Positions 7,813-16,704 of a DNA stretch of 36,809 bases are shown here, piece after piece (the stretch's first letter is position 1; each line of letters opens with the position of its first letter). The position numbers were made by a program, and so were the translations under genes. This DNA comes from Serinicoccus sediminis (lineage in GTDB: Bacteria > Actinomycetota > Actinomycetes > Actinomycetales > Dermatophilaceae). The DNA lies in contig NZ_SDVA01000024.1 of NCBI RefSeq assembly GCF_004153545.1, positions 1 to 36,809 of the forward strand, written 5' to 3'. A model generated the notes under the pieces. The model did no database searches and was not told where the DNA came from. It worked only from the letters and a program-made list of their open reading frames with translations.

Positions 7813-7856
7813 CCGGTCGGCCCAGGGCCCGCAGGACGAGACGTCCGCCGGCGGCC

Positions 7857-8561
7857 TCAGCGCCCGAGGTCGGCGCCGTGCTCGCGCCGTGGCTTCCACA
7901 GCTGCTCGCTGGCGACCGGCAGGAAGCCGCGGCGCAGGAAGAACCGCAGCGAGCGCGCGTTGCCCGGCGTCACCGACGCGAGCACGACCTCGCCCCGTGG
8001 CAGGCGGCCCAGGACACCCTCGAGGAGCGTGGCGGCGTACCCGTCCTCGGCCTGGATGCCGACCTCCGGCAGTCCGCCGATACCCCGCGAGAGGGTGGCC
8101 AGGGAGGTGACGTCCGGGTCGGGCAGGCCGTAGACGTCGACCTCGGTGCGCCACTCCCCGGCGTGCGCCGCCCGGTCGGTCAGCGCGAGGTCGGACCGGG
8201 GCACGAGCGGCCCGCCGGCCCCCGTCCCGTGGCCGACGAGGAGCGCGTCGAGGACGCCGATCGGCCCCCCACCGGCCAGCGCCAGCGTCGTGCGCGGCTC
8301 GTGCGCCCCGCCGAAACCGTGCACACCCAGGCCGGCCAGGTGCCCGTCGCTGACCTCCTCCCCGACGACCATCACCGCGTGGCCGGTGAAGGCGATGGCC
8401 CCCTCGACGCCGTCCTTCCACGACGCCGCGCGGGAGAACCCACCGTCCGGCTCGGGGAACCGACCCGCCGCGGCGTCGCGCAGCATCGCTCCGAGGTCCA
8501 CCCGCGGCACGTGCAGCGGCTCGCGGGCGGGACCGGTGGCGGGGGAGGGGGCGCGGGACAC
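7857..8561 (-). CDS. GNAT family N-acetyltransferase
   Basis: The C-terminal 80 residues have the GNAT fold pattern: a strand with GEVVLASVTPGNARSLRFFLRRGFLPVASEQLW, in which NARSLRFFLRRGF is the typical helix and strand near the acetyl-CoA site. The first 150 residues are less typical and include GAMLRDAAAGRFPEPDG and a strand IAFTGHAVMVVG, so the protein may hold a substrate-binding extension. It is 234 residues from GTG 8561. That start is chosen because TAGACT, a good -10 hexamer, lies eight bases upstream and the frame above it is not protein-like. The substrate cannot be told. It is transcribed divergently from the amidohydrolase, with 66 bases between the starts. Confidence 0.75.
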   Translation of the reverse strand: MSRAPSPATGPAREPLHVPRVDLGAMLRDAAAGRFPEPDGGFSRAASWKDGVEGAIAFTGHAVMVVGEEVSDGHLAGLGVHGFGGAHEPRTTLALAGGGPIGVLDALLVGHGTGAGGPLVPRSDLALTDRAAHAGEWRTEVDVYGLPDPDVTSLATLSRGIGGLPEVGIQAEDGYAATLLEGVLGRLPRGEVVLASVTPGNARSLRFFLRRGFLPVASEQLWKPRREHGADLGR

Positions 8562-8569
8562 GAGGGAGG

Positions 8570-8575
8570 AGTCTA
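8570..8575 (-). promoter_or_regulatory. -10 element of a leaderless promoter for the GNAT gene
   Basis: TAGACT on the minus strand is eight bases before GTG 8561. It is the best match to TANNNT in the divergent region. Confidence 0.55.
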
Positions 8576-8587
8576 CGGACCTGCGGA

Positions 8588-8593
8588 TACGGT
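8588..8593 (+). promoter_or_regulatory. Possible -10 element for the amidohydrolase
   Basis: TACGGT fits TANNNT and lies 34 bases before GTG 8628, leaving a short leader with the ribosome binding site AAGGAG at about 8615. The GGCATACC word at 8600-8607 lies in that leader. Confidence 0.35.
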
Positions 8594-8627
8594 GGGCACG
8601 GCATACCGGCGACGAAGGAGACGCGAC

Positions 8628-9710
8628 GTGAGCGCACCCGTGCTGCACATCCAGGGCCAGGTCCTCGTGGGACCCGAGGAGGTGCTGAGGGAGGTCTGGG
8701 TCGTCGACGGCCGGATCAGCCTCACCGCGCCGGCCGGTCGGGAGGCCGAGACGGTCCGCGGGTACGCCCTGCCCGGGCTGGTCGACGCGCACTGCCACGT
8801 GGGCCTGGAGGCGCAGGGAGCGGTCGACGACGCCCGGGCGGAGGAGCACGCGCTCACCGAGAGGGCGGCGGGGGCGCTGCTGCTGCGGGACGCCGGGAGC
8901 CCGGCGGACACCCGGTGGGTGCAGGACCGGGAGGACCTGCCCCGGCTCATCCGGGCCGGGCGGCACATCGCGCGGACGAGGCGCTACATCCGCAACTTCG
9001 CCTGGGAGATCGAGCCGGAGGACCTCGTGGCCTACGTCCGGCAGGAGGCGCGGGCCGGCGACGGGTGGGTCAAGCTCGTGGGGGACTGGATCGACCGGGA
9101 GACCGGGGACCTCAACACCTGCTGGCCGGTGGACGTGCTCACCGAGGCCATCGCGGCGGCGCACGAGGAGGGGTCCCGGGTGACGGCCCACTGCTTCGCG
9201 GAGCAGTCGCTCGTCGACTTCGCGGCCGCCGGGACCGACTGCATCGAGCACGCGACCGGTCTGGTCGACGACACCATCGACGCCTTCGCCCGGCAGGGCA
9301 TCGCCATCGTGCCGACGCTGGTCAACATCGACAACTTCCCCGGGTTCGCGGACGCCGGGCGCGGCAAGTTCCCCACCTACGCCGACCACATGATGGACCT
9401 CTACGCCCGCCGTCACCAGACGGTCGCGAAGGCCCACGAGGCCGGCGTCCCCGTGTACGTCGGCACCGACGCCGGAGGGCAGCTGCCGCACGGCCTGGTC
9501 GCCCGGGAGGTCGAGGCCTTGACGCGGGCCGGTATGACGTCGCTCGAGGCGATCGGCGCCGCCACCTGGGCGGCCCGGGACTGGCTGGGGCGGCCGGGCA
9601 TCGCGGAGGGCGAGTCGGCCGACCTGGTCGTCTACGCCGAGGACCCCCGGGAGGACGTACGGGTGCTCTCCGACCCCGCCCACGTCATCCTGCGGGGCCG
9701 GGCGTACTAG
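8628..9710 (+). CDS. Metal-dependent amidohydrolase (imidazolonepropionase-like)
   Basis: This is a hydrolase of the amidohydrolase superfamily, acting on an amide or similar bond with one or two metals. The 360-residue protein shows the N-terminal beta-strand region, then HCHVG (metal-binding HxH), WVKLVGDW with the lysine that can be carboxylated, AHCF and IEHATG with the next two histidines, and GTDAG with the final aspartate. The C-terminus closes the beta sandwich (GESADLVVYAEDPREDVRVL), the usual end in this family. GTG 8628 follows a clear AAGGAG ribosome binding site. The substrate is not predictable. It stands alone: the GNAT gene is divergent and malate synthase is convergent. Confidence 0.88.
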   Translation: MSAPVLHIQGQVLVGPEEVLREVWVVDGRISLTAPAGREAETVRGYALPGLVDAHCHVGLEAQGAVDDARAEEHALTERAAGALLLRDAGSPADTRWVQDREDLPRLIRAGRHIARTRRYIRNFAWEIEPEDLVAYVRQEARAGDGWVKLVGDWIDRETGDLNTCWPVDVLTEAIAAAHEEGSRVTAHCFAEQSLVDFAAAGTDCIEHATGLVDDTIDAFARQGIAIVPTLVNIDNFPGFADAGRGKFPTYADHMMDLYARRHQTVAKAHEAGVPVYVGTDAGGQLPHGLVAREVEALTRAGMTSLEAIGAATWAARDWLGRPGIAEGESADLVVYAEDPREDVRVLSDPAHVILRGRAY

Positions 9711-9766
9711 GCCGGCCGCCGGCACGCCCCGCGCTCTCGGGCGGGCCTGTCCCGCACCGGCTGGGG

Positions 9767-9780
9767 GTCGCCCGGGCGAC
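9767..9780. repeat. 14-bp perfect palindrome between convergent genes
   Basis: GTCGCCCGGGCGAC is self-complementary and lies between the ends of the amidohydrolase and malate synthase genes. It could contribute to a two-way terminator, or be a chance product of high GC. Confidence 0.4.
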
Positions 9781-9794
9781 CTGGACCGCCACGC

Positions 9795-11375
9795 TCAGGC
9801 GGCGCCGCTGGGGGCGGTCTGCCACTCGTCGTCCTGCTCGCCGACCTGCAGCAGGACCTCGTAGGCCCGCTGGGAGAGGAAGGCGGGCGGCTCGGCGGCC
9901 ACGACCGAGTCGCGCAGCAGGGTGACCGCCTGCTCCAGCAGGTCCTCCCGGGCGCCCCGGCGCCGCAGCAGCGCGACCTCGTCCTCGAGCATCCGGTCCA
10001 GCAGCAGCTCGGACATGGTCGGCCCCTCGGCCAGCCGCTGGCCGTGGCTGAGCCACTGCCACAGCTGCATCCGGTTGAGCTCCACGGTGCCGAAGTCCTC
10101 GATGTGCCCGGCGATGACCGACGTGCCCTCCCCGGCGAGCCACCCGGTGAGGTAGCTCAGGGAGGAGCGCAGCGCGGTGCGCACCCCGGTGAGCGTCGAG
10201 GCGCCCGGGATCGAGCTGACGTCCCGCAGGGCGACCGGGTCCGGTGTCGCGGCGAGGGCGGGATCGGCCTCCTCCCAGGCCCCCTCCCGGCGCAGCCGGT
10301 CGCGCTCCTCGAAGGGCGCGCGGGCCACCGGCACCATCCCGGGGTGCACCACCCAGGCGCCGTCGAAGCCCTGCTTGGCCTCCCGTGCCTTGTCCCGGTG
10401 CACGCGGGCGTGGGTCATCGCCATGGACTCGTCGAACGGCCCGCTCGCCGCCAGGGCGATGGGCCCGCCGATGGCCTGGACCCCCCGGCGGTGGCACACC
10501 CCCACGATGAGCGAGGTGTAGCTGCGCAGGAAGCGGGTGTTCATGGTGAACGCGTCCCGGTCGGGCAGCAGGTGGTCGCTGCGGGTCCCGTAGGTGCGCA
10601 GGTGGGAGAAGATGTAGTCCCAGCGGCCCGCGGCGAGCCCGGTGAGCCGCTCCCGGAGGGCGTGGACGATCTCCTCGAGCTCGTAGGTCGCCTGGACCGT
10701 CTCCACGAGCACGCTCACCCGGGTGCAGCCGTGCGGCAGCCCGAGGAGCGACTCGGCCCGGGTGAGCAGGTCGTCCCACCAGGCCGCCTCGGCGGCGGTC
10801 TCCAGCTTGGGCAGGTAGAGGTAGGGCGCCGTGCCCCCGGCGAGCAGCGTGCGGCCGCACCGGGCCAGGAAGGTGAAGGTGTCGACCGTGGACGCGCTCG
10901 CGGCGGCACCGTCGACCTGCAGGTGCGCCTCGCCCAGGTGCAGCCCCCGCGGCCGCACCATGAGGGTGGGCACCCCCGGCTGGGCGTCACCGGTGCGGGT
11001 GGCCGCGACGTCCTCGATGGCGCGCTGCGCCGCAACCAGCCGGGCCGACGTCGGCACGAGCATGTCCTCGAGGTCGGCCACCCACACGTCGGCCCGGGAG
11101 GCCAGCGCCGCGGTCGCGTGCTCGGTGGTGGCCGGGGTCGCGAGCTCGACGAGGCGGTAGGTCAGGTCGTCCGGGGGAGGGGCCACCCGCCACGAGTCGT
11201 CCGCGCGCAGGTGGGCGGTCCGCGGCGAGGGCGCCAGCTCCGCGCCGGCCCGGACCGCGCGCGACTGCTCCTTGCGGGCGCGCAGCAGCTCGGCGCGGGC
11301 CGGCGCGGTCTCGGTCACCAGCCGGCGCAGCAGGTCGGCGGTGGGCTCGTCCAGCAGAGCGGCGGGGTAGTCCAT
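9795..11375 (-). CDS. aceB: Malate synthase A
   Basis: Malate synthase condenses glyoxylate with acetyl-CoA to malate, the second step of the glyoxylate shunt. The 526-residue length matches the A isoform rather than the roughly 720-residue G isoform. Recognisable segments are ATPATTEHATAALASRADVWVADLEDM, which carries the acidic region; LYLPKLET; the GRWDYIFS motif with the metal-binding and catalytic surroundings; and FDGAWVVHPGMVPVA near the acetyl-CoA site. The start is ATG 11375, preceded by purine-rich GAGACGAGGACGAG. It lies 80 bases downstream of aceA on the same strand and is probably cotranscribed with it. Many actinobacteria use malate synthase G, so the A form is worth noting. Confidence 0.95.
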   Translation of the reverse strand: MDYPAALLDEPTADLLRRLVTETAPARAELLRARKEQSRAVRAGAELAPSPRTAHLRADDSWRVAPPPDDLTYRLVELATPATTEHATAALASRADVWVADLEDMLVPTSARLVAAQRAIEDVAATRTGDAQPGVPTLMVRPRGLHLGEAHLQVDGAAASASTVDTFTFLARCGRTLLAGGTAPYLYLPKLETAAEAAWWDDLLTRAESLLGLPHGCTRVSVLVETVQATYELEEIVHALRERLTGLAAGRWDYIFSHLRTYGTRSDHLLPDRDAFTMNTRFLRSYTSLIVGVCHRRGVQAIGGPIALAASGPFDESMAMTHARVHRDKAREAKQGFDGAWVVHPGMVPVARAPFEERDRLRREGAWEEADPALAATPDPVALRDVSSIPGASTLTGVRTALRSSLSYLTGWLAGEGTSVIAGHIEDFGTVELNRMQLWQWLSHGQRLAEGPTMSELLLDRMLEDEVALLRRRGAREDLLEQAVTLLRDSVVAAEPPAFLSQRAYEVLLQVGEQDDEWQTAPSGAA

Positions 11376-11455
11376 CTCGTCCTCGTCTCGTCGGGAGGGG
11401 CCGCGGGCGCCCGACGGCCATCGGTGCGGGTCGTCGGGCGCCGGGGCAGCGTCGA

Positions 11456-12760
11456 TCAGTGGAACTGCTCGGACTCGGTGGAGCCGGACAGGGCCGTCGT
11501 CGACGACTCGGGGTTGACCGCGGTGCTCACCGCGTCAAAGTACCCGGTGCCGACCTCGGCCTGGTGCCGCACGGCGGTGTAGCCGGAGGGCGCGGACGCG
11601 AACTCCGCCTCCTGCAGCTCGACGTAGGCGCTCATGCCGCTGCGGGCATACCCCTGGGCCAGGGTGAACATCGAGTGGTTCAACGCGTGGAAGCCGGCCA
11701 GGGTGATGAACTGGAAGGCGTAGCCCAGGTCGCCCAGCTCGTCCTGGAAGGCGGCGATGTCGGCGTCCGACAGGGCCGCCCTCCAGTTGAACGACGGGCT
11801 GCAGTTGTAGGCCAGCTTCTGGTCCGGGAAGTCGCGGTGCAGCTCCTGGGCGAACTCCCGGGCGAGCCCCAGGTCGGGGGTACCGGTCTCGACCCAGATG
11901 AGGTCGGCGTAGGGGGCGTAGGCCTTGGCGCGGGCCAGGACCGGTTCGATGCCGTTGCGGACCCGGAAGAAGCCCTCCGACGTGCGCTCCCCGGTGGTGA
12001 ACTCCTGGTCGATCTCGTCGACGTCGCTGGTCAGCAGGTCGGCGGCCAGCGCGTCGGTGCGGGCGATGACGACCGAGGGGACACCCAGCACGTCGGCCGC
12101 GAGACGGGCCGAGCTCAGGGTGCGGACGTGCTGGCCGGTCGGGATGAGCACCTTGCCGCCCAGGTGGCCGCACTTCTTCTCCGAGGCGAGCTGGTCCTCC
12201 CAGTGCACCCCGGCGGCACCGGCCGCGATCATCGACTTCATCAGCTCGAAGACGTTGAGCGGGCCGCCGAAGCCCGCCTCCGCGTCGGCCACGATCGGCA
12301 CGAAGTAGTCGGTGCTCGTGTCGCCGTCCATCCAGGCGATCTGGTCCGCGCGCTGCAGCGCGTTGTTGATGCGACGCACGACCGCGGGCACCGAGTTGGC
12401 CGGGTAGAGGCTCTGGTCGGGGTAGGTCTGGCCGGCCAGGTTGGCGTCGGCGGCGACCTGCCAGCCGGAGAGGTAGATCGCCTCGAGCCCGCCCTTGACC
12501 ATCTGGACGGCCTGGTTGCCGGTGAGGGCACCCAGCGCGCGGGTGAAGGGCTTGGTCTCCAGGGCCTCCCACAGCCGCTCGGCCCCGCGGCGGGCCAGGG
12601 TGTGCTCCTCGACCACGGAGCCGCGCAGCCGCACGACGTCCTGCGCGGTGTAGCGCCGCTCGACACCGGACCAGCGGGGGTTGCTCCGCCAGTCCTGCTC
12701 GATCTCCAGCGCCTGGGCGGCGGCCGGGGTGGTCTCGGTGGGCTGGGTGGTGATGGTCAT
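11456..12760 (-). CDS. aceA: Isocitrate lyase
   Basis: Isocitrate lyase splits isocitrate into succinate and glyoxylate, diverting carbon from the decarboxylating steps of the TCA cycle during growth on acetate or fatty acids. The 434-residue protein contains the catalytic signature KKCGH at residues 195-199 with Cys197 as the general base. It also contains [12 protein letters not shown] and YNCSPSFNW, all typical of the short bacterial form. ATG 12760 is preceded by GAGGAGAGGGG, a strong ribosome binding site. It is divergent from the RamB-like regulator with 120 bases between the starts, the arrangement expected for direct control. A GGCATACC word at 11645-11652 encodes Gly-Tyr-Ala with a rare TAT codon. 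Confidence 0.97.
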   Translation of the reverse strand: MTITTQPTETTPAAAQALEIEQDWRSNPRWSGVERRYTAQDVVRLRGSVVEEHTLARRGAERLWEALETKPFTRALGALTGNQAVQMVKGGLEAIYLSGWQVAADANLAGQTYPDQSLYPANSVPAVVRRINNALQRADQIAWMDGDTSTDYFVPIVADAEAGFGGPLNVFELMKSMIAAGAAGVHWEDQLASEKKCGHLGGKVLIPTGQHVRTLSSARLAADVLGVPSVVIARTDALAADLLTSDVDEIDQEFTTGERTSEGFFRVRNGIEPVLARAKAYAPYADLIWVETGTPDLGLAREFAQELHRDFPDQKLAYNCSPSFNWRAALSDADIAAFQDELGDLGYAFQFITLAGFHALNHSMFTLAQGYARSGMSAYVELQEAEFASAPSGYTAVRHQAEVGTGYFDAVSTAVNPESSTTALSGSTESEQFH

Positions 12761-12844
12761 CGTCGACCCCTCTCCTCGGTACGGCGACTGCGGGTGTGCC
12801 CACCACTGTCCCGGCGTGGGTGAGGCAGCGGAACGGAGCAGCGC

Positions 12845-12874
12845 TGTCAAGAACCGCCGATCTTTCGCTATCGT
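12845..12874. promoter_or_regulatory. Divergent aceA/ramB promoter region with shared -35-like element
   Basis: On the plus strand, TATCGT (12869-12874) is a -10 element six bases before ATG 12881, giving a leaderless regulator transcript; TGTCAA (12845-12850) lies 18 bases upstream of it. On the minus strand the same six bases read TTGACA, a perfect -35 pointing toward aceA, although its -10 region is weak. A regulator bound here could control both genes. Confidence 0.45.
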
Positions 12875-12880
12875 GGAGGT

Positions 12881-14437
12881 ATGCCGTCCTCCGCCGGTCG
12901 CGTGCTGCCGTTCCGCCCGTCCGAGCGCCTGGACGGCACCGACACCGGGGCCGCGGGGTCCGCCGACCCGGTCGCGGTGGGGCGCCGTCTGCGGCACGCG
13001 CGGCGCGAGGCCGGGATGACCCTGGCCACGCTGGCCGCCCGCACCGGGCTGTCCGCGTCGGCCCTGTCGCTCATCGAGAACGGCCGCAGGGAGGCGCGGG
13101 TGTCCACCCTGGAGCAGCTGGCCGGGGCGCTGGGGGTCGAGCTCATGGCGCTGCTGGCCGGCGGGCCGCCGAGCAGGCGCGCCGCGCTGGAGGTCCGGTG
13201 GGAGCGGGCGCAGCGGGCCGAGGGCTTCCAGACGCTCGGCATCCCGCCGGTCCGGGTGGGTCCGGGCCTGCCCGACGACGCCCTGGAGGCTCTGGTCGGG
13301 CTCTACGAGAGCGTCGTGGGGCTGCAGCAGCAGCGGGCCGCGACCCCGGAGTTCGCCCGCCTCGCCAACGCCGAGCTGCGGGCGCGCATGCGTGCGGCCG
13401 GCAACTACTTCAGCGAGATCGAGGCGGCCGCGGCCGGGCTCGTGGGGCGGGCCGGGCATACCCGTGGGCCCGTCTCCCGGGAGGTCGTCGAGCGGGTCGC
13501 CCGGCACGTGGGCTTCGAGGTCGTCACGGTGCCGGACGTCCCGGCGTCGACCCGCACCGTCACCGACCTCGCGCACCACCGCATCTACCTCCCGGCCAGC
13601 GGCGCGCACGACCCCCGGGCCGCGGCGCTGCAGGCGCTCGGGCACGTCGTGCTGGGCCATGAACCGCCGCGTGACTACGCCGAGTTCCTCGCCCAGCGGG
13701 TCGAGATCAACTACTTCGCGGCCGCCGCCCTGATCCCCGAGAGCACCGCCGTCCCGCTGCTGCGCCAGGCCAAGGTGGACCGGGACATCGCGGTGGAGGA
13801 CCTGCGGGACGCCTACGCCGTGTCCTACGAGACCGCGGCCCACCGGTTCTGCAACCTCGCCACCGAGCACCTGGACCTGCAGGTCCACTTCATGCGGACC
13901 AGCGCCGACGGCGTCATCTACAAGGCCTACGAGAACGACGGGGTGCGCTTCCCGATGGACGCCTCCGGCGCCATCGAGGGAGCCCGGGTGTGCCGCTCCT
14001 GGACCGCGCGGGTGGTCTTCGACCGGCCCACCGGGGAGGTCTACCACCAGTACACCGACACCGGGCGGGGGACGTACTGGTGCACGGCGGTCGCCGAGCC
14101 CACCTCCGCCGGCCTGTTCTCGGTCAGCGTCGGCGTGCCCTACGACCAGGTGCGGTGGATGCGGGGACGGGACACCCGTGAGCGGCGGGTGTCCCGCTGC
14201 CCCGACCCGCGGTGCTGCACCCGGCCGCCGGCGGACCTCGCGCGGGAGTGGGACGGGCAGGTCTGGCCCAGCGCGCGGGCCCACTCCCACCTGCTCGCGG
14301 TGATGCCCCCCGGGGTCTTCCCCGGCGTGGACGACACGGAGGTGCTCCGCTTCGTGGCCGAGCACGCGCCCCGACCGGACGGGCCCGGTCGGGACGAGGG
14401 CGCGGATCCGGCGCCGACGACGGATGTGGCACAATGA
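12881..14437 (+). CDS. RamB/ScfR-type XRE transcriptional regulator of acetate metabolism
   Basis: The 518-residue protein has an XRE helix-turn-helix at residues 31-95 ([20 protein letters not shown] and [10 protein letters not shown]). A long middle part follows, ending in an IrrE-like segment with [10 protein letters not shown]. The C-terminal domain has the cysteine-containing sequence CPDPRCC and is typical of the short-chain fatty-acid regulator family. In Corynebacterium, RamB of this architecture binds next to aceA and aceB and represses them in the absence of acetate; the divergent position here fits the same role by inference. The ATG start lies inside a GGTATGCC word (12878-12885), and a second copy is at 13455-13462. 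The -10 element TATCGT is six bases upstream, so the mRNA is probably leaderless. Confidence 0.93.
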   Translation: MPSSAGRVLPFRPSERLDGTDTGAAGSADPVAVGRRLRHARREAGMTLATLAARTGLSASALSLIENGRREARVSTLEQLAGALGVELMALLAGGPPSRRAALEVRWERAQRAEGFQTLGIPPVRVGPGLPDDALEALVGLYESVVGLQQQRAATPEFARLANAELRARMRAAGNYFSEIEAAAAGLVGRAGHTRGPVSREVVERVARHVGFEVVTVPDVPASTRTVTDLAHHRIYLPASGAHDPRAAALQALGHVVLGHEPPRDYAEFLAQRVEINYFAAAALIPESTAVPLLRQAKVDRDIAVEDLRDAYAVSYETAAHRFCNLATEHLDLQVHFMRTSADGVIYKAYENDGVRFPMDASGAIEGARVCRSWTARVVFDRPTGEVYHQYTDTGRGTYWCTAVAEPTSAGLFSVSVGVPYDQVRWMRGRDTRERRVSRCPDPRCCTRPPADLAREWDGQVWPSARAHSHLLAVMPPGVFPGVDDTEVLRFVAEHAPRPDGPGRDEGADPAPTTDVAQ

Positions 14438-14569
14438 AGGCGTACCCATCGGCGGTCGGCCCTCTCACCGTGCCCTGATGTGTCCATCGCTGCCGCGGTG
14501 CCGTGCGTGTTCATCCCCACGCGGTCCCCGGCGCACACCACAGACAACTCATGAGGAGACACCGCACAC

Positions 14570-15079
14570 GTGGCTGTCAAGATTCGCCTGAAGCGCATGG
14601 GCAAGATCCGTGCACCGTTCTACCGCGTCGTCGTCATGGACTCCCGCGCCAAGCGCGACGGCCGGGCGATCGAGGAGATCGGCAAGTACCACCCCACCGA
14701 GGAGCCGTCGCTCATCGACATCGACTCCGAGCGTGCGCAGTACTGGCTCGGCGTCGGCGCGCAGCCGACCGAGCAGGTCGCCGCGCTGCTGAAGATCACC
14801 GGTGACTGGCAGCGGTTCAAGGGCGAGCCGGGTGCCGAGGGCACGCTGAGGGTCCGCGAGCCCAAGGCGGACAAGAAGGCGCTCTACGAGGCCGCCCTGG
14901 CCGCCTCCGACGGTGAGGACACCTCGGGCGCCACCACCCAGCGCCGCAAGAAGTCGACCAAGGCCGACACCGCCGCGCAGGACGCGACCGCCCCCGCGGC
15001 CGACACCGAGGGCTCGGCGGCGGCCGCCGGCACCAGCGACGAGCCGGCCGAGGGCGGCGCGCAGGCCGACGAGGCCTGA
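14570..15079 (+). CDS. rpsP: 30S ribosomal protein S16 with long C-terminal tail
   Basis: S16 is an early-assembling 30S protein. The core ([22 protein letters not shown] through about residue 90) is canonical. At 169 residues the protein is about twice the length of Escherichia coli S16. The extra 75 residues form a low-complexity tail of Ala, Thr, Asp, Glu and Lys with a basic RRKKSTK patch, as seen in several actinobacteria. GTG 14570 follows GAGGAGA with a spacing of about 13 bases. A leader of about 130 bases separates it from the regulator gene; I find no clear riboswitch there, though CACAAT at 14430-14435 could be a -10. It heads the rpsP-khpA-rimM-trmD cluster. Confidence 0.97.
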   Translation: MAVKIRLKRMGKIRAPFYRVVVMDSRAKRDGRAIEEIGKYHPTEEPSLIDIDSERAQYWLGVGAQPTEQVAALLKITGDWQRFKGEPGAEGTLRVREPKADKKALYEAALAASDGEDTSGATTQRRKKSTKADTAAQDATAPAADTEGSAAAAGTSDEPAEGGAQADEA

Positions 15080-15081
15080 GC

Positions 15082-15324
15082 ATGCTCGAGGAAGCGCTGG
15101 AGCACCTGGTCAAGGGCATCGTCGACCACGACGGCGACGTGGTCGTGCGCACCAAGAACGCACGGCACGGCGACATCCTCGAGGTCCGGGTGCACCCGGA
15201 GGACCTGGGTCGCGTCATCGGTCGCCGCGGGCGCACCGCGAGCGCCCTGCGCACCGTCGTCGGTGCCCTGGCCGGTGGCGAGAAGGTCCGCGTGGACATC
15301 GTCGACACCGACCGGGCCCGCTGA
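15082..15324 (+). CDS. khpA: KH-domain RNA-binding protein KhpA
   Basis: The 80-residue protein is a single KH domain. Its nucleic-acid-binding GxxG loop is GRRG in LGRVIGRRGRTASALRTVV, with flanking helices and strands in the usual order and length for KhpA (about 75-85 residues). KhpA binds many RNAs, usually as a partner of KhpB/EloR, and affects cell elongation and translation in Gram-positive bacteria. Position between rpsP and rimM is the classic one. Its start is two bases after the rpsP stop, so translation is coupled. It ends before a strong hairpin. Confidence 0.95.
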   Translation: MLEEALEHLVKGIVDHDGDVVVRTKNARHGDILEVRVHPEDLGRVIGRRGRTASALRTVVGALAGGEKVRVDIVDTDRAR

Positions 15325-15345
15325 GCCCGACCCCCAGCACCACCT

Positions 15346-15381
15346 CGACCCGCCCGGACGCCGCAGCGCCCGGGCGGGTCG
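15346..15381 (+). terminator. Perfect 12-bp hairpin between khpA and rimM
   Basis: CGACCCGCCCGG (15346-15357) and CCGGGCGGGTCG (15370-15381) are exact complements around a 12-base loop. With no T-tract it may be a partial terminator or an RNA-stabilising stem setting rpsP-khpA apart from rimM-trmD. The rimM ribosome binding site lies just downstream at about 15398-15404. Confidence 0.6.
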
Positions 15382-15407
15382 CTTCGTCCACCGGACCGGA
15401 GGAGACC

Positions 15408-15923
15408 ATGAGCCAGACCTTCGTCGTCGCCCGCGTCGGCAAGCCGCACGGCCTCCGGGGCGAGGTGACCGTGCAGGTGCACACGGACGACCCTGCGGGT
15501 CGTCTCGTGCCCGGCACCAGCTTCGCCACCGACCCGCCCCAGCGCGGCCCCCTGACCCTCGTCTCGGTCCGGCAGCACCAGGGCACCTACCTGCTCGGTT
15601 TCGAGGGACACCCCGACCGCACGGCGGCTGAGGCGCTGCGCGGCACCCGGTTGCTGGTGGAGGACGAGGCGGAGGAGGACGACGACGAGGGGTGGCGCGA
15701 GGAGGACCTCCTCGGCTTCGCGGTCACCCTGACCGACGGGCGGCCCGTCGGCGAGGTCGCGGCGCTGCACGTGCGCCCGGTCCAGGACCTGCTCGAGGTG
15801 CGGACGACGTCCGGGACCCTCGTGCTCGTCCCCTTCGTCGAGGAGCTCGTGCCCCGGATCGATGAGGAGGAGCGGACCGTGGTCGTGGACCCGCCGCCGG
15901 GCCTGCTCGAGCTGGGGGAGTGA
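15408..15923 (+). CDS. rimM: 16S rRNA processing protein RimM
   Basis: RimM binds S19 and helps mature the 30S head. The 171-residue protein has the N-terminal RimM domain ([18 protein letters not shown] and [10 protein letters not shown]) followed by a PRC-barrel domain starting near residue 100 ([17 protein letters not shown]) and ending with [15 protein letters not shown] and [12 protein letters not shown]. These are the hallmarks of the family, and the length is normal. ATG 15408 is preceded by GGAGGAGACC, a strong ribosome binding site. An acidic run ([16 protein letters not shown]) joins the two domains. The stop is followed at once by trmD. Confidence 0.97.
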   Translation: MSQTFVVARVGKPHGLRGEVTVQVHTDDPAGRLVPGTSFATDPPQRGPLTLVSVRQHQGTYLLGFEGHPDRTAAEALRGTRLLVEDEAEEDDDEGWREEDLLGFAVTLTDGRPVGEVAALHVRPVQDLLEVRTTSGTLVLVPFVEELVPRIDEEERTVVVDPPPGLLELGE

Positions 15924-15928
15924 GGGGT

Positions 15929-16645
15929 ATGCCGCTGCGCCTCGACGTCGTCACCATCTTCCCCGAGTACCTCGCCCCCCTGGAGCTGTCGCTCCTGGGC
16001 CGCGCCCGTCGCGAGGGCCTGCTGGAGGTGCACGTGCACGACCTGCGGGACTGGACCCACGACCGGCACCGCACCGTCGACGACACGCCGTACGGCGGCG
16101 GGGCGGGCATGGTCATGCGGCCCGAGCCGTGGGGGGAGGCGCTGGACGCCGTCTGCACCGCACTGCCGGGCCGCACGCCCCACCTCGTCGTGCCCGGCCC
16201 CGGCGGCGACGTCTTCACCCAGGACGTCGCGGCCCGGCTGGCGGCGCAGGAGGACTGGCTGGTCTTCGTCTGCGGGCGCTACGAGGGCATCGACGAGCGG
16301 GTCTACGACGAGTTCGCCGCGCGCTACCCGCTCAGCGTGCTCAGCCTCGGCGACTACGTGCTCAACGGCGGCGAGGTCGCCGTGCTCGCGATGACCGAGG
16401 CGGTGGCGCGGCTGCTGCCGGGCATGGTCGGCAACGAGGCCTCACTGCTCGAGGAGTCGCACACCGGGGGACTGCTGGAGTACCCCGTCTACACCAAGCC
16501 GGCCACCTGGCGGGGGCACGACGTGCCCGAGGTGCTCCTGTCCGGGCACCACGGCCACATCGCCGCGTGGCGCCACGAGCAGCGGCTGCGGCGCACCGCC
16601 GAGCGCCGCCCGGACCTCATGGCCCGCTACGAGGCCGACCGCTGA
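15929..16645 (+). CDS. trmD: tRNA (guanine-N1)-methyltransferase TrmD
   Basis: TrmD methylates G37 of tRNAs with SAM, preventing +1 frameshifting. The 238-residue protein begins [11 protein letters not shown], has [17 protein letters not shown], and carries the trefoil-knot SAM site in [11 protein letters not shown] and [30 protein letters not shown] follows, all diagnostic of SPOUT-class TrmD. I chose ATG 15929, which gives the family N-terminus and sits after GGGGGAGTGAGG; GTG 15920 would overlap the rimM stop and add three residues. The start codon lies inside a GGTATGCC word (15926-15933). The stop codon is buried in the long hairpin shared with serB. Confidence 0.97.
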   Translation: MPLRLDVVTIFPEYLAPLELSLLGRARREGLLEVHVHDLRDWTHDRHRTVDDTPYGGGAGMVMRPEPWGEALDAVCTALPGRTPHLVVPGPGGDVFTQDVAARLAAQEDWLVFVCGRYEGIDERVYDEFAARYPLSVLSLGDYVLNGGEVAVLAMTEAVARLLPGMVGNEASLLEESHTGGLLEYPVYTKPATWRGHDVPEVLLSGHHGHIAAWRHEQRLRRTAERRPDLMARYEADR

Positions 16646-16704
16646 GCTTCTGGACATGCGTTTCTGGGGCCCGCCCCCCAGAGACGTATGTCCAGAACGC
16701 TCAG
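16642..16704. terminator. Long two-way hairpin spanning both stop codons of trmD and serB
   Basis: A 22-bp stem (16648-16669 with 16676-16697, loop CCCGCC) has only two mismatches at the DNA level, and both are G-U wobble pairs in plus-strand RNA. After one bulged base at 16698 it continues for six more pairs (CTGAGC 16642-16647 with GCTCAG 16699-16704). The trmD TGA (16643-16645) and the serB stop (16701-16703 on the minus strand) lie in opposite arms and pair with each other. It is the obvious bidirectional terminator for the convergent genes. Confidence 0.85.

Noticed and set aside
9767-9780. Operator site for a dimeric regulator
   Set aside because: The palindrome lies between the 3' ends of two convergent genes, where a terminator or chance is more likely.
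14438-14569. Riboswitch or S16 leader RNA before rpsP
   Set aside because: I could not find a convincing stem pattern or a recognised aptamer core.
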